Shown here piece after piece: positions 52,552 through 61,773 of a DNA stretch of 64,000 bases (the first letter of the stretch is position 1; each line of letters starts with the position of its first letter). The notes under the pieces were generated by a model. The model was given only the letters and a program-made list of their open reading frames with translations. It was not told the origin of the DNA and searched no databases. The stretch covers positions 124,001-188,000 of the forward strand of contig NZ_QODK01000006.1 in the NCBI RefSeq assembly GCF_003324485.1, given 5' to 3'. Made by a program: the position numbers and the translations under genes. Origin of the DNA: Cohaesibacter intestini (GTDB lineage Bacteria; Pseudomonadota; Alphaproteobacteria; Rhizobiales; Cohaesibacteraceae).

Positions 52552-53730
52552 TCACTCGGAATTGGACAGAAAACGACGGATATTGCGCGCCGCCTGACGA
52601 ATGCGCTGTTCGTTCTCAACGAAGGCAAGGCGCACATACTCGTCACCATATTCCCCGAACCCAACGCCCGGCGCGACGGCCACATGGGCCTTTTCGACCA
52701 GCTGCTTGGCAAATTCGAGCGAGCCGATTTCGCGGAATTGTTCTGGCACAGGCACCCACGCAAACATGGTCGCATTGGGGCTGGGGATCGGCCAACCGGC
52801 ACGAGTGAAGCTTTCCACCATCACGTCGCGACGGGCGCGATATATATCGCAGGCTTCCTGAATGCAATTGTCGGCACCATTCAAGGCCGACGCAGCGGCC
52901 ACCTGAATGGGCGTGAAGGCACCATAATCGAGATAGGATTTCACACGGGTCAGTGCCGTGATCATCCGCTCATTGCCCACTGCAAAGCCCATGCGCCAAC
53001 CCGGCATCGAGAAGGTCTTGGACAGGGATGTGAACTCGACCGCGATATCCTTGGCACCATCCACCTGCAGGATGGAGGGAGGTGGATTGTTGTCAAAATA
53101 GATCTCGGCATAGGCGAGATCACTCAGAACCATGATGTCATGTTCCTTGGCCATCCGGATCACTTCCTTGTAGAAGTGCAGATCGACCGTATAGGCGGTC
53201 GGGTTGGACGGGTAATTGACGATCAGAGCGATCGGTTTTGGAATCGAGTGGCGCACGGCGCGGTCGATTGCCCGGAAGAATTCTTCATTTGGCTCAGCCG
53301 GCATGGAGCGGACGACGCCGCCGGACATGATGAAACCAAATGAGTGAATCGGATAGGTCGGGTTTGGAACCAGAACCACATCGCCGGGGCTGGTGATGGC
53401 CTGTGCCATATTGGCAAAGCCCTCTTTCGAGCCGAGGGTCGCGACGATTTCCGTATCCGGGTTCAGCTTGACGCCAAAGCGACGCTGATAATAGGCAGCC
53501 TGTGCCTTGCGCAGCCCCGGAATGCCTTTCGAAGTCGAGTAACGATGAGTGCGCGGATCGAGCACGGTTTCCGTCAGTTTTTCGACAATATGCTTCGGGG
53601 TTGGCAGATCAGGATTGCCCATACCGAGATCGATGATGTCCGCGCCCGCCGCTCGCGCCTTCGCCTTAATCCGGTTCACCGGTTCAAAGACATAAGGAGG
53701 GAGGCGGCGAATCTTATGGAACTCATCCAT
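52552..53730 (-). CDS. PLP-dependent aminotransferase (AlaC/DapL-like, class I)
   Basis: A 392-residue fold-type I aminotransferase. It has DLGMGNPDLPTPKHIVEKL at the start, RYSTSKGIPGLR, NYPSNPTAYTVD, and the PLP lysine Lys238 in SLSKTFSMPGWRMGF; the Arg that binds the substrate carboxylate is in the C-terminal EYVRLAFVEN block. The closest named families are alanine transaminase AlaC and LL-diaminopimelate aminotransferase. Sequence alone cannot choose, but its neighbour hom suggests amino-acid synthesis from aspartate or pyruvate. Confidence 0.9.
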   Translation of the reverse strand: MDEFHKIRRLPPYVFEPVNRIKAKARAAGADIIDLGMGNPDLPTPKHIVEKLTETVLDPRTHRYSTSKGIPGLRKAQAAYYQRRFGVKLNPDTEIVATLGSKEGFANMAQAITSPGDVVLVPNPTYPIHSFGFIMSGGVVRSMPAEPNEEFFRAIDRAVRHSIPKPIALIVNYPSNPTAYTVDLHFYKEVIRMAKEHDIMVLSDLAYAEIYFDNNPPPSILQVDGAKDIAVEFTSLSKTFSMPGWRMGFAVGNERMITALTRVKSYLDYGAFTPIQVAAASALNGADNCIQEACDIYRARRDVMVESFTRAGWPIPSPNATMFAWVPVPEQFREIGSLEFAKQLVEKAHVAVAPGVGFGEYGDEYVRLAFVENEQRIRQAARNIRRFLSNSE

Positions 53731-53914
53731 TGCTAGGCTCCTGACAAAATTTGGAGAATTGGGTGGCCGAGGCCGTGAAAATGCTACCGAAAATGGCCAA
53801 CTTCATGGCGCATTGTCACTTTAATTTTGTCTTTTTGCACATGCAATTTGCAATTGGTCGTGAAAATGCGCGCGCAAAGAGAACGGTGATCGGTGCAAAC
53901 ACCAAGCATTGAGA

Positions 53915-54301
53915 TCAGCGATTGAGGGCTTCGAGCTCATTTTCGAGCTTGCGGCGCTCCTCTTCGGTGCGCAGATTGTCCTGACTAGTGGAAAGATCCT
54001 CGATGGTGGGATAAATTCCGTCGTCCGCGTCAGCCTGATTGAGCACCTGCAACGAATAGCGCAACTGGGATGGGGCCTGCTGGTTGACATATTTGTTGAG
54101 CCGGTTTTTCTCAACCAACAACTTTTCATCCTTGGCGACAGGTTTGGGCTCGATGACAGGCAGCGCCTTGGCTTCGACAGCAGGATCTGCCAGATCCGGG
54201 TTGGTTGCCAAACACCCAGACAGCAGCAGCAGGGCACAGCACGCGGCAATCATCTTGCCGGTGGAATGCGCATGCCGTGTCATCAGGTTGTTTGCTTTCA
54301 T
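53915..54301 (-). CDS. Putative lipoprotein
   Basis: A protein of about 128 residues. The signal peptide ends in a lipobox (ALLLLSGC), so the mature Cys should be lipidated and the protein anchored in the envelope. The remaining ~95 residues are polar and mostly helical, ending RTEEERRKLENELEALNR, a likely coiled coil. I recognise no family. Candidate starts are 54307, 54301 and 54283, none with a strong ribosome site. It is divergent from phaC across a 356-nt gap, without an obvious functional link. Confidence 0.75.
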   Translation of the reverse strand: MKANNLMTRHAHSTGKMIAACCALLLLSGCLATNPDLADPAVEAKALPVIEPKPVAKDEKLLVEKNRLNKYVNQQAPSQLRYSLQVLNQADADDGIYPTIEDLSTSQDNLRTEEERRKLENELEALNR

Positions 54302-54657
54302 CAACATTATGGTCGCCTTGTCGGATCGCCTCTTGGCGTGCATGTGGGGTCTATGTTTTTCAAATCAATATGTCCAGACAAAGCCATAGAAGCCGAAAGG
54401 CACTTTTTATCACAAGAAGAGTGTCTAATATTCTGATGAAAGTTCGATTAATTTGAATTAGTCTAACTATCGAGGGTTTGCCTTGTTGTTGCCCCTTGTC
54501 ACAATGGGGTGAAATGCGCCTATTATGACAATCGATCTTGGGTTGCACGGGAATGTCAGGCGGTTGTCTACATTGCCCTTCGCGCAATGCCATCACGCGC
54601 TTCTCGGTCGAGAGGCGTGGATTGCAGGGAAAGCAACAAGCGAGAAGCGGGGTTTAT
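54302..54657. other. Divergent gap between the lipoprotein gene and phaC
   Basis: No gene is supported. The centre (about 54400-54490) is AT-rich and likely holds both promoters. The phaC frame is open back to 54538, but that extension lacks family similarity. Confidence 0.5.
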
Positions 54658-56538
54658 ATGTCGGGTGAAGACAACAAAGACGGTGGGAAATCCACTGAAG
54701 GCCAGAACAAGGATGCGCCCGACGGGGACGACAACCAAATGCCGCAAGCCAGCCACTTCATGCAATATATGGTCCATGACCCCGAGAAATTCGCCACCAA
54801 CTTCGCCCGGATCGTCGAGGAAGCAGGCAAAGCTGCCTCTGCTTATCTGAAACCGCGGGAAAATGGCAAAGATGACCATACGGTCGAAGCGGTCAATCAG
54901 ATGGTGCGCACATTCGGCAAGGTTGGTGAATATTGGACCTCAGATCCGCAGCGCGCCATGGAAGCGCAGACGCGACTGTGGGGACGGTATATGGATTTGT
55001 GGGGCCAGTCGGTTCGCAAAATGATGGGAAGCGAAGAAGCCGACATCGAACCACCTGCCAAAGGCGATCGTCGGTTCAACGACCCTGAATGGGACCAGAA
55101 CCAGTTTTTTGACTTCATCAAACAGCTTTATCTAATCACATCGCATTGGGCACAGGATATGGTCGAGGAAGCCGAGGATATTGACGCCCATACCAAGCAC
55201 AAGGCGCACTTCTATCTCAGTCAGGTGGTCAATGCGCTGTCTCCTTCCAACTATGTCTTCACGAATCCCGAATTGCTGCGCGAAACCATGCAGAATGACG
55301 GTGAAAATCTGATCAAGGGCATGCAAATGCTGGCCGAAGACATCAAGGCTGGCGGTGGCGATCTGATCATTCGACAATCGGACAATTCGGTCTTCAAGCT
55401 GGGTGAGAATATCGCGGTGACCGAAGGCAAGGTGATTGCCCAGAGCGATGTTTGTCAGGTCATTCAATATGCCCCGATGACTAAGGAGGTGCTCAAAACC
55501 CCTCTCCTCATCGTGCCGCCCTGGATCAACAAATTCTACATTCTCGATCTCAACGAGAAAAAGAGCTTCATCAAGTGGTGCGTGGAACAAGGCCACACGG
55601 TTTTTGTCATTTCTTGGGTCAATCCCGATGAAACACTGAGGGAAAAGGATTTCCTTGCCTATATCGAGGAAGGCATCCTGTTTGCGATGGATGCGGTGCA
55701 TAAGATCACTGGCGAGCGCAAGGTCAATGCGATTGGCTATTGCGTCGGCGGCACCCTGTTGGCCACCGGCATGGCCTATATGGCGGCCCGACGGATGGCG
55801 CGGCTCAACTCGACAACCTTTTTCACCACGCAGGTCGATTTCACTCATGCGGGCGACTTGAAAGTCTTTGTCGATGAGGAGCAGTTGGACGATCTCGAAG
55901 AGCAGATGAACAAAGCGGGATTTTTAGATGGCAAGTCGATGGCAAGCGCTTTCAACATGCTGCGCTCCAACGATCTGATCTGGCCCTATTTCATCAACAA
56001 TTACATGCGCGGCAAGGAACCCTTCCCGTTTGACCTTCTTTATTGGAACGCCGATTCCACGCGCATGACGCCTGCCAATCACGCCTTTTACCTGCGCAAA
56101 TGCTATCATGAGAATGCATTGGCAAATGGCCAGATGGAAATCGGAGGCAAGGAGCTGGATCTGTCCAAGATCAAGGTGCCAATCTATAATCTGGCTACCG
56201 CAGAAGACCATATTGCCCCGGCCAAGTCGGTCTTCAAGGGTAGCAAGCTGTTTGGTGGACCGGTTGATTTCGTCCTGTCGGGCTCCGGTCACATAGCCGG
56301 TGTGGTCAATCCACCAGACAAGCAGAAATATCAATTCTGGCGTGGCGGTCCCGTCGAAGGAACGCTTGAGGAATGGAAGGCAGCTGCAAAAGAAACGGCA
56401 GGATCGTGGTGGCCTGACTGGCATCAATGGGTTTTGCAGCATGGGGACAAGACCGTGCCTGCGCGTGCCATCGGTGGCGGCAAAGTGGAGCCGATTGAAG
56501 ATGCTCCGGGCAGCTATGCGTCCAAACGCTATGGCTAG
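54658..56538 (+). CDS. phaC: Class I poly(3-hydroxyalkanoate) synthase
   Basis: A 626-residue PHA synthase polymerising (R)-3-hydroxyacyl-CoA on granule surfaces. The N-terminal region (~1-200) is of class I length; the alpha/beta-hydrolase core has the lipase-like box with Cys362 in GYCVGG, Asp517 in AEDHIAP and His545 in GSGHIAG. An additional acidic, disordered N-terminus (~30 residues, DNKDGGKSTEGQNKDAPDGD) is unusual. ATG at 54658 follows gaagcggggtttat. No phaA, phaB, phaP or phaR gene is adjacent; it ends at its own terminator. Confidence 0.96.
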   Translation: MSGEDNKDGGKSTEGQNKDAPDGDDNQMPQASHFMQYMVHDPEKFATNFARIVEEAGKAASAYLKPRENGKDDHTVEAVNQMVRTFGKVGEYWTSDPQRAMEAQTRLWGRYMDLWGQSVRKMMGSEEADIEPPAKGDRRFNDPEWDQNQFFDFIKQLYLITSHWAQDMVEEAEDIDAHTKHKAHFYLSQVVNALSPSNYVFTNPELLRETMQNDGENLIKGMQMLAEDIKAGGGDLIIRQSDNSVFKLGENIAVTEGKVIAQSDVCQVIQYAPMTKEVLKTPLLIVPPWINKFYILDLNEKKSFIKWCVEQGHTVFVISWVNPDETLREKDFLAYIEEGILFAMDAVHKITGERKVNAIGYCVGGTLLATGMAYMAARRMARLNSTTFFTTQVDFTHAGDLKVFVDEEQLDDLEEQMNKAGFLDGKSMASAFNMLRSNDLIWPYFINNYMRGKEPFPFDLLYWNADSTRMTPANHAFYLRKCYHENALANGQMEIGGKELDLSKIKVPIYNLATAEDHIAPAKSVFKGSKLFGGPVDFVLSGSGHIAGVVNPPDKQKYQFWRGGPVEGTLEEWKAAAKETAGSWWPDWHQWVLQHGDKTVPARAIGGGKVEPIEDAPGSYASKRYG

Positions 56539-56590
56539 CAAAAGCACAAGACCATCCAGTCGCTTCTTGTTACACAGCGCAAACAACGAG

Positions 56591-56623
56591 CCCCCTTGTC
56601 TCTAGACACGGGGGTTTTCTTTT
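56591..56623 (+). terminator. Terminator after phaC
   Basis: A 10-position stem (56591-56600 with 56605-56614, one mismatch) with CCCCC/GGGGG outer pairs, followed by ttttctttt. Confidence 0.85.
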
Positions 56624-56797
56624 GCCGCCCTATACTTGTCTGGATTGCCTCATCCGACAGGTCTGTCATCAAACCGTTGCGCGTTTGTCAAAGGACTTTC
56701 ACATCCGCGTCATGGCGGCTTCATCGTTCGGTCCTTAGATGCCGTCTTTATCGGCGCCCTGCGCTGCCCCCCGGATTCCATACTCGAGAGCAATCAT

Positions 56798-57769
56798 ATG
56801 CGGAAAATTGTTGTCACTTCTCTTCTCGCCGTCTGTCTGGCGACCCCAGCCCTGTCCGGCGACCTGGTTCTTTATACCAGTCAGCCAAATCAGGATGCCC
56901 AGCAGACCGTTGACGCCTTCATGGCCGCCAACCCTGATATCAAGGTCACCTGGGTGCGCGATGGCACCACCAAGGTCATGGCCAAATTGCAGGCCGAAAT
57001 CGCGGCTGGCGATGTACGCCCGGACGTCTTGCTGATTGCCGACACGGTGACGTTGGAAAGCCTGAAGCAGGAAGGTCATCTGCAGGCCCACAAATCCGGC
57101 TTTGCCGCAGCCTATGATCCCGCGCTTTATGATGCGGAAGGCTTTTACTATTCAACCAAGCTGATCACCAGCGGTATCGTCTATAATACCGGTGTCAAGG
57201 GTCAGCCCCAAAGCTGGCAGGATCTGGCCAAAGGCGACATGAAAGGCATGATTGCCATGCCAAGCCCACTTTATTCGGGCGCGGCGCTGATCCATCTGGC
57301 AACCCTGACAGGCAATGACCAGTTGGGATGGGACTATTATGAAGCATTGGCAAAGAATGATGCACGTGCCAAGGGTGGCAATGGTGGCACATTCAAGGCC
57401 GTCGCGTCTGGCGAAAAGCCATATGGCGTGGTTGTCGATTTCCTCGCCATCCGCAATAAGGCCAAAGGCTCCCCGGTTGAGTTTGTTTTCCCAAAAGAAG
57501 GTGTTTCCTACGTCACGGAGCCGGTCGCCATTCTGAAAACCGCCAAGAATGTTGAAGCCGCGCAGAAGTTTGTCGACTTCCTGCTGTCTGATGCAGGCCA
57601 GCAGCTGGTTCTGGATCAGGGATATATTCCAGCCAAGTCTGACATGGCTGTGCCTGCCGGCTTCCCTGCTCGTGATCAGATCAAGCTGATGGCATTTGAT
57701 CCTGCCGCTGCCCTGAAGAATGCCGATGACAACAAGAAACACTTTGCCGAGTTGTTCGGAGTGAAATAA
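56798..57769 (+). CDS. ABC transporter substrate-binding protein (iron/phosphonate type)
   Basis: A 323-residue periplasmic protein. The signal peptide is MRKIVVTSLLAVCLATPALS, cut before GDLVLYTSQ. The mature blocks LVLYTSQPNQDAQQTVDAF, VTWVRDGTTKVMAKL, PDVLLIADTVTLESLK and AMPSPLYSGAALIHLATL fit FbpA/PhnS-like family 1 binding proteins. The YTSQPNQ strand is also near that of 2-aminoethylphosphonate importers, so the ligand cannot be told. The frame opens at 56636, but ATG at 56798 starts the signal peptide after gagagcaatcat. Its stop overlaps the permease start (TAATG), and unlike the other importer operons it has no hairpin here. Confidence 0.87.
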   Translation: MRKIVVTSLLAVCLATPALSGDLVLYTSQPNQDAQQTVDAFMAANPDIKVTWVRDGTTKVMAKLQAEIAAGDVRPDVLLIADTVTLESLKQEGHLQAHKSGFAAAYDPALYDAEGFYYSTKLITSGIVYNTGVKGQPQSWQDLAKGDMKGMIAMPSPLYSGAALIHLATLTGNDQLGWDYYEALAKNDARAKGGNGGTFKAVASGEKPYGVVVDFLAIRNKAKGSPVEFVFPKEGVSYVTEPVAILKTAKNVEAAQKFVDFLLSDAGQQLVLDQGYIPAKSDMAVPAGFPARDQIKLMAFDPAAALKNADDNKKHFAELFGVK

Positions 57770-59502
57770 TGCCCCCACGCCCTATTGGGTATGGAGGTGT
57801 ATTTCACACATTTACTGGCCGGTCTTCTGACCGGTCAGGCCTTTTTCTACCCATTCTTGCCCCGATCATCACCCTGTTATGTCTGGTTCCGATCCTGCGT
57901 CTGATGCTTGAAGGCGTCTTGATCGATGGTAGTTTTTCATCGGATCATTTGCTTACGGTCTTTCAGGCATCCCAGACCTGGTACGCGACGTGGCACTCGG
58001 TATCCATTTCGGCTCTGGGAACGCTGATCGCGCTGTTGCTTGGTGGGCTGTTTGCCTTTCTTGTGGCGTTGACCAACATCAGGGGCAAGACCGCTCTCGT
58101 CTTTTGCTTCATGTTGCCGATGATGATCCCGCCGCAGATCACCGCCCTGTCATGGCTGCAATTGTTTGGCCCAACGAGTGCTCTTCTAAAGATGCTGAAC
58201 CTTGCCCCACCGCTGGGCTCGCCTCAGCCGCTCTATTCCTTTCAGGGTATCGCGCTGTTGTTGGGCATCCAGCATGGGTCGATCATTTTCCTGATCTTGC
58301 GGGCGGCGCTCCGCCAACTGCCGCGTGAACAGGTCGAAGCAGCACGGCTGGCTGGCGCTTCGAGCTGGCAGGTCTGGCGCGATATTGTGCTGCCAATTAC
58401 CAGCCCTGCGTTGATTGCCGGTATCGCCATGACCTTTGTCACCGCAATAGGCAATTTCGGCATTCCGGCGATGTTGGGCATTCCGGCCAATATCCAAATG
58501 TTGCCGACCCTGATTTACTCGAAACTATCCTCTTTTGGCCCGTCGATCCTGTCGGAAGTGGCCATATTGGCGATCCTGATCGGGCTGATTGCCACGATTG
58601 GCGTGATGCTGCATCACTGGCTGGTTCGGGGCAAATCCTTTCGGCTGCATGGGGTGGTAGGGCGGCCTTTGGCCTTATCGCTGGGGCGCTATCGTCTGGC
58701 GGTCGAGCTGGGACTTTGGGCTTTGCTCGGCATTATCTTTGTCATTCCGATGCTGGCGTTGATTTCGGCCTCTCTGGTGCCTGCTTTTGGCCTGACGCTA
58801 TCAGCAGAAACGGCCAGCCTTGAAGCCTATCGCGAAGTGCTGTTCCGCCAAGGGGCAACGATTCGGGCCTTTGGCAACAGCTTTGCCCTTTCGCTTGGCG
58901 CGGCCCTGATGCTGTTTGCTCTCACCGTGCCGCTTGCCTATGGCATGAACCGGGAGAAGAACCGGCTGGCCTATCTGCTGAATATTTTGGTCGAGGTGCC
59001 CTATGCCCTGCCGGGGATCGTGTTGGCCATTGCCTGCATCCTGACTTTCCAACGCATTCCGCTGATTGACGTTAGTCTCTATGGCACGCTGGCAATCATC
59101 TTTGTTGCCTATCTGGCGCGGTTCTTTGTCATATCACTGAGACCTGTCCTCAGCTCTTTCCAGCAGATGGACCCCAATCTGGAAGAAGCGGCACAGGCCT
59201 GTGGTGCTTCGCGTGGGCGACGGATCATCGACATCCTGCTGCCTGCAGTGGCTCCATCCGCCGCGGCGGGCGGTTTGCTGGTCTTTCTCACGGCCTTTAA
59301 TGAGTTGACCGTGTCCGCCCTTTTGTGGTCCTCGGGCAACGAGACGCTTGGGGTGATCATTTTCAATCTGGATGACAGTGGCGACAGCGTGCTCGCCTCT
59401 GCTGTTGCCGTGCTGGTGGTCGCCGTCATTCTGGTGCTGATGGCGCTGGTCGAACTGCTCGGCAATCAATTGCCCAAAGGAGTGGTTCCATGGCGAAGCT
59501 GA
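57769..59502 (+). CDS. ABC transporter fused double permease (iron/phosphonate type)
   Basis: A 577-residue membrane protein with two fused permease modules, about 12 hydrophobic helices. The EAA loops are EQVEAARLAGASSWQVWRDIVLP (near residue 190) and LEEAAQACGASRGRRIIDILLP (near residue 475). Translation is coupled to the binding-protein gene by the overlapping TAATG. The length is that of FbpB/PhnU-PhnV-like fused permeases, shorter than the 725-residue one at 31253-33430, so the two importers are distinct. The ATPase gene overlaps its end by 13 nt. Confidence 0.9.
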   Translation: MPPRPIGYGGVFHTFTGRSSDRSGLFLPILAPIITLLCLVPILRLMLEGVLIDGSFSSDHLLTVFQASQTWYATWHSVSISALGTLIALLLGGLFAFLVALTNIRGKTALVFCFMLPMMIPPQITALSWLQLFGPTSALLKMLNLAPPLGSPQPLYSFQGIALLLGIQHGSIIFLILRAALRQLPREQVEAARLAGASSWQVWRDIVLPITSPALIAGIAMTFVTAIGNFGIPAMLGIPANIQMLPTLIYSKLSSFGPSILSEVAILAILIGLIATIGVMLHHWLVRGKSFRLHGVVGRPLALSLGRYRLAVELGLWALLGIIFVIPMLALISASLVPAFGLTLSAETASLEAYREVLFRQGATIRAFGNSFALSLGAALMLFALTVPLAYGMNREKNRLAYLLNILVEVPYALPGIVLAIACILTFQRIPLIDVSLYGTLAIIFVAYLARFFVISLRPVLSSFQQMDPNLEEAAQACGASRGRRIIDILLPAVAPSAAAGGLLVFLTAFNELTVSALLWSSGNETLGVIIFNLDDSGDSVLASAVAVLVVAVILVLMALVELLGNQLPKGVVPWRS

Positions 59503-60557
59503 GTTTTGATCGTGTCAGCAAACGCTTTGGCGATGTTGATGTCCTCAAAGCAGTGTCTCTCGACATCGAAGATGGGGAGTTGATAGCCCTGCTCGGCCCG
59601 TCCGGTTGCGGCAAGACCACCATGCTGCGGCTGGCGGCCGGATTTGAGCATCCCAATGCCGGAATCATAGCAAAGGACAATGCAATCCTTTCCAATGAAA
59701 GCATTCATCTGGCGCCCGAAGAGCGCAATATGGGCATTGTCTTTCAGTCTTATGCGCTCTGGCCCCATATGTCGGTGGCCGACAATATCGCCTACCCTTT
59801 GAAGATACGCCGGGTATCTCAGCGTGAGTTGGACGAGACCCTGTCGATGGCCTTGGATGTGGTGTCCCTGACTAACTTTGCGGACGCCTCACCCTCCACC
59901 CTGTCTGGCGGTCAACGCCAAAGGGTGGCGCTGGCCCGTTGTCTGGTGATGAATCCTGATGCGGTGCTGCTTGATGAACCTCTGGCCAATCTGGATGCCC
60001 ATCTTCGCGAAGTGATGCAACAGACCTTCATGGACTTTCACGCCCGCACCCAAACCACAATGGTCTATGTCACCCATGATCAAGCAGAAGCGATGGCGAT
60101 GGCGGACCGGATCGCCGTGATGTTTGATGGCGAAATAGCACAGGTGGCCAGACCACAGGATCTTTACCAGCAGCCAGCCAACGAACGGGTCGCCCGTTTC
60201 ATCGGTCAAAGTGCCATCCTGACTGGTCATCTGGAGGGCTGCGGAGGTGGTGCCACACGAGACGTGGTGGTCAATGGACAGGTCTTCAAGGTGCGCCAAA
60301 GCGAAAGCGTGAATGGGCTCGCAGATGCCAGTGCTGTGCGTGTCTGCGTCAGACCCGAGCATGTACAGCTGCATCAGGAGTGCGGGTTGGCTGCGCGCGT
60401 GAGTGGTTGTTCCTATCTGGGCGAACGCTATCGCCTGCATTTGCAGATGCCGGACGAGACATCTGTCGCAGCCTATGCCAACCAACCGGCAAAAATTGGA
60501 GAAATGCTTCGCTTCACCTTCACCGATGGCTGGGCCTTTGGTCAGGCCGTGGCTTAG
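59490..60557 (+). CDS. ABC transporter ATP-binding protein (iron/phosphonate type)
   Basis: A 355-residue ATPase with Walker A GPSGCGKTT, Q-loop VFQSYALWPHMS, signature [14 protein letters not shown], Walker B VLLDEPLANLD and switch VTHDQAE. A C-terminal TOBE domain has VRPEHVQL. It completes the third importer operon of the window. Start overlaps the permease end by 13 nt, so the three genes are tightly coupled. Substrate unknown; iron, phosphonate or another small anion are the family options. Confidence 0.9.
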   Translation: MAKLSFDRVSKRFGDVDVLKAVSLDIEDGELIALLGPSGCGKTTMLRLAAGFEHPNAGIIAKDNAILSNESIHLAPEERNMGIVFQSYALWPHMSVADNIAYPLKIRRVSQRELDETLSMALDVVSLTNFADASPSTLSGGQRQRVALARCLVMNPDAVLLDEPLANLDAHLREVMQQTFMDFHARTQTTMVYVTHDQAEAMAMADRIAVMFDGEIAQVARPQDLYQQPANERVARFIGQSAILTGHLEGCGGGATRDVVVNGQVFKVRQSESVNGLADASAVRVCVRPEHVQLHQECGLAARVSGCSYLGERYRLHLQMPDETSVAAYANQPAKIGEMLRFTFTDGWAFGQAVA

Positions 60558-60694
60558 TTGCGCGTGCAAATCCTCTAACTCAGAATCGCATTTTGAGGAA
60601 AATATCATTTCTTCTGTTTTTGTTTGAACCGATCGTTGCCTCACGACGACCCATGAGTGACGCAGCTGTCAGAGTTCAACAATGGAGTATCCTC

Positions 60695-61156
60695 ATGTCA
60701 CGCTCAATGCTTACCTCTTCCACCTTTGCCGCAACCATTGCGCTTGTCGGAGGCTTGACGATCGGCACCAACGCCCAGGCGGCAAATGACTATGTGCTGA
60801 TGTGCAATCCGGGCCAGCAGATGCAGGCTGTTGCCGGGCAACGCGTGTCAACGCAGGAAGCCTTTGCCACTCTCACCTTTCGTCCTGCCTCCACCGGGGC
60901 TGCGGCACGCGCACCACGCAGCGGCGAATGTGCCTGGTCTGATCGGGGTTTTCGACCCGGAGAGCCAAACAAACTGATGTTTCGGGACAATGGCAAATGG
61001 GTTCAGAGCCTGTGCTCCTCTCGGGGCTGCACATTCCGAACCAATAGCCGCGGCATTCAAACGATGATGAATGCGGTCAAGGGTGGGCGCCCATTCGTTG
61101 TGCGGGCTTATAATGACCGGCGAGGCAATATGGTCATCACACGCTTTGGCCCATAA
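60695..61156 (+). CDS. Small secreted protein of unknown function
   Basis: A 153-residue protein. The signal peptide (residues ~1-32, TFAATIALVGGLTIGTNAQA) is followed by a basic mature part of about 120 residues with four cysteines (near LMCNPG, GECAWSDRG, SLCSSRGCTF), which could form two disulfides. ATG at 60695 follows atggagtatcctc; a longer frame back to 60380 overlaps the ATPase gene. I recognise no family. It stands 137 nt after the ATPase gene and may or may not be co-transcribed. Confidence 0.75.
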   Translation: MSRSMLTSSTFAATIALVGGLTIGTNAQAANDYVLMCNPGQQMQAVAGQRVSTQEAFATLTFRPASTGAAARAPRSGECAWSDRGFRPGEPNKLMFRDNGKWVQSLCSSRGCTFRTNSRGIQTMMNAVKGGRPFVVRAYNDRRGNMVITRFGP

Positions 61157-61773
61157 AGGCCACGCATATTTCATAACCAGACTCTTTGCTCGGCAGCCCT
61201 CTTGCCGCCGCAGAAGATACTGAATACAATTGTTTCATAACCAAATGGGCTACAGTCTCTATGACTGTGGCCTTTTGACGCAGAAATTCCCACAAATCCG
61301 GGCCTTTTTGCAAGTTTTGGCAAACGGAACAATCGTATTTAATTCACGGCTTAAGAGAAACAATTGCGCATTTTGAGCCTTAAAACAGCCTTTTAGTGCA
61401 AAATGTCTTCGTTTTTTGCCCTTCGACGCTTGACGGTTCTTTGCTTAACATTTACGCACTTGGGCAGTTCTGAAATCTATTTTCTCGGCAACCTTTTTAT
61501 TTACAATGGTTGTCCGGGATTTTTGCGCCCCGAACCGCTAGAGTTCGATACGGATGCCGCAAATGTGAGCAGATCGCCACAGATACTCTCACAAGGCACA
61601 GGGCGCGAGGCACCGGACCGGGTGCCGTTGGCGACAGAGCCGGCGACCAGACGATCGCCGTCACTAAGGGCATAGCTGCCCGGTTTCGAGAAAAGACAGC
61701 GGTCTGTCCCTCTCGGGTTCACAATTAGAGCCCGGAATGCGGATCGCAGACCTAAAAAGTGAGGACTTACGGT
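61157..61773. other. Long gene-free stretch upstream of gltB
   Basis: These 617 nt have no convincing gene. An open frame at 61403-61675 gives a 90-residue product with a hydrophobic start but no usable ribosome site or family similarity. The stretch is AT-rich to about 61510 and then GC-rich, so the right part may be a long gltB leader. I recognise no riboswitch. Confidence 0.5.

Noticed and set aside
61403-61675. 90-residue open frame upstream of gltB
   Set aside because: No ribosome site, no similarity that I can see and a composition shift midway, so more likely leader DNA.
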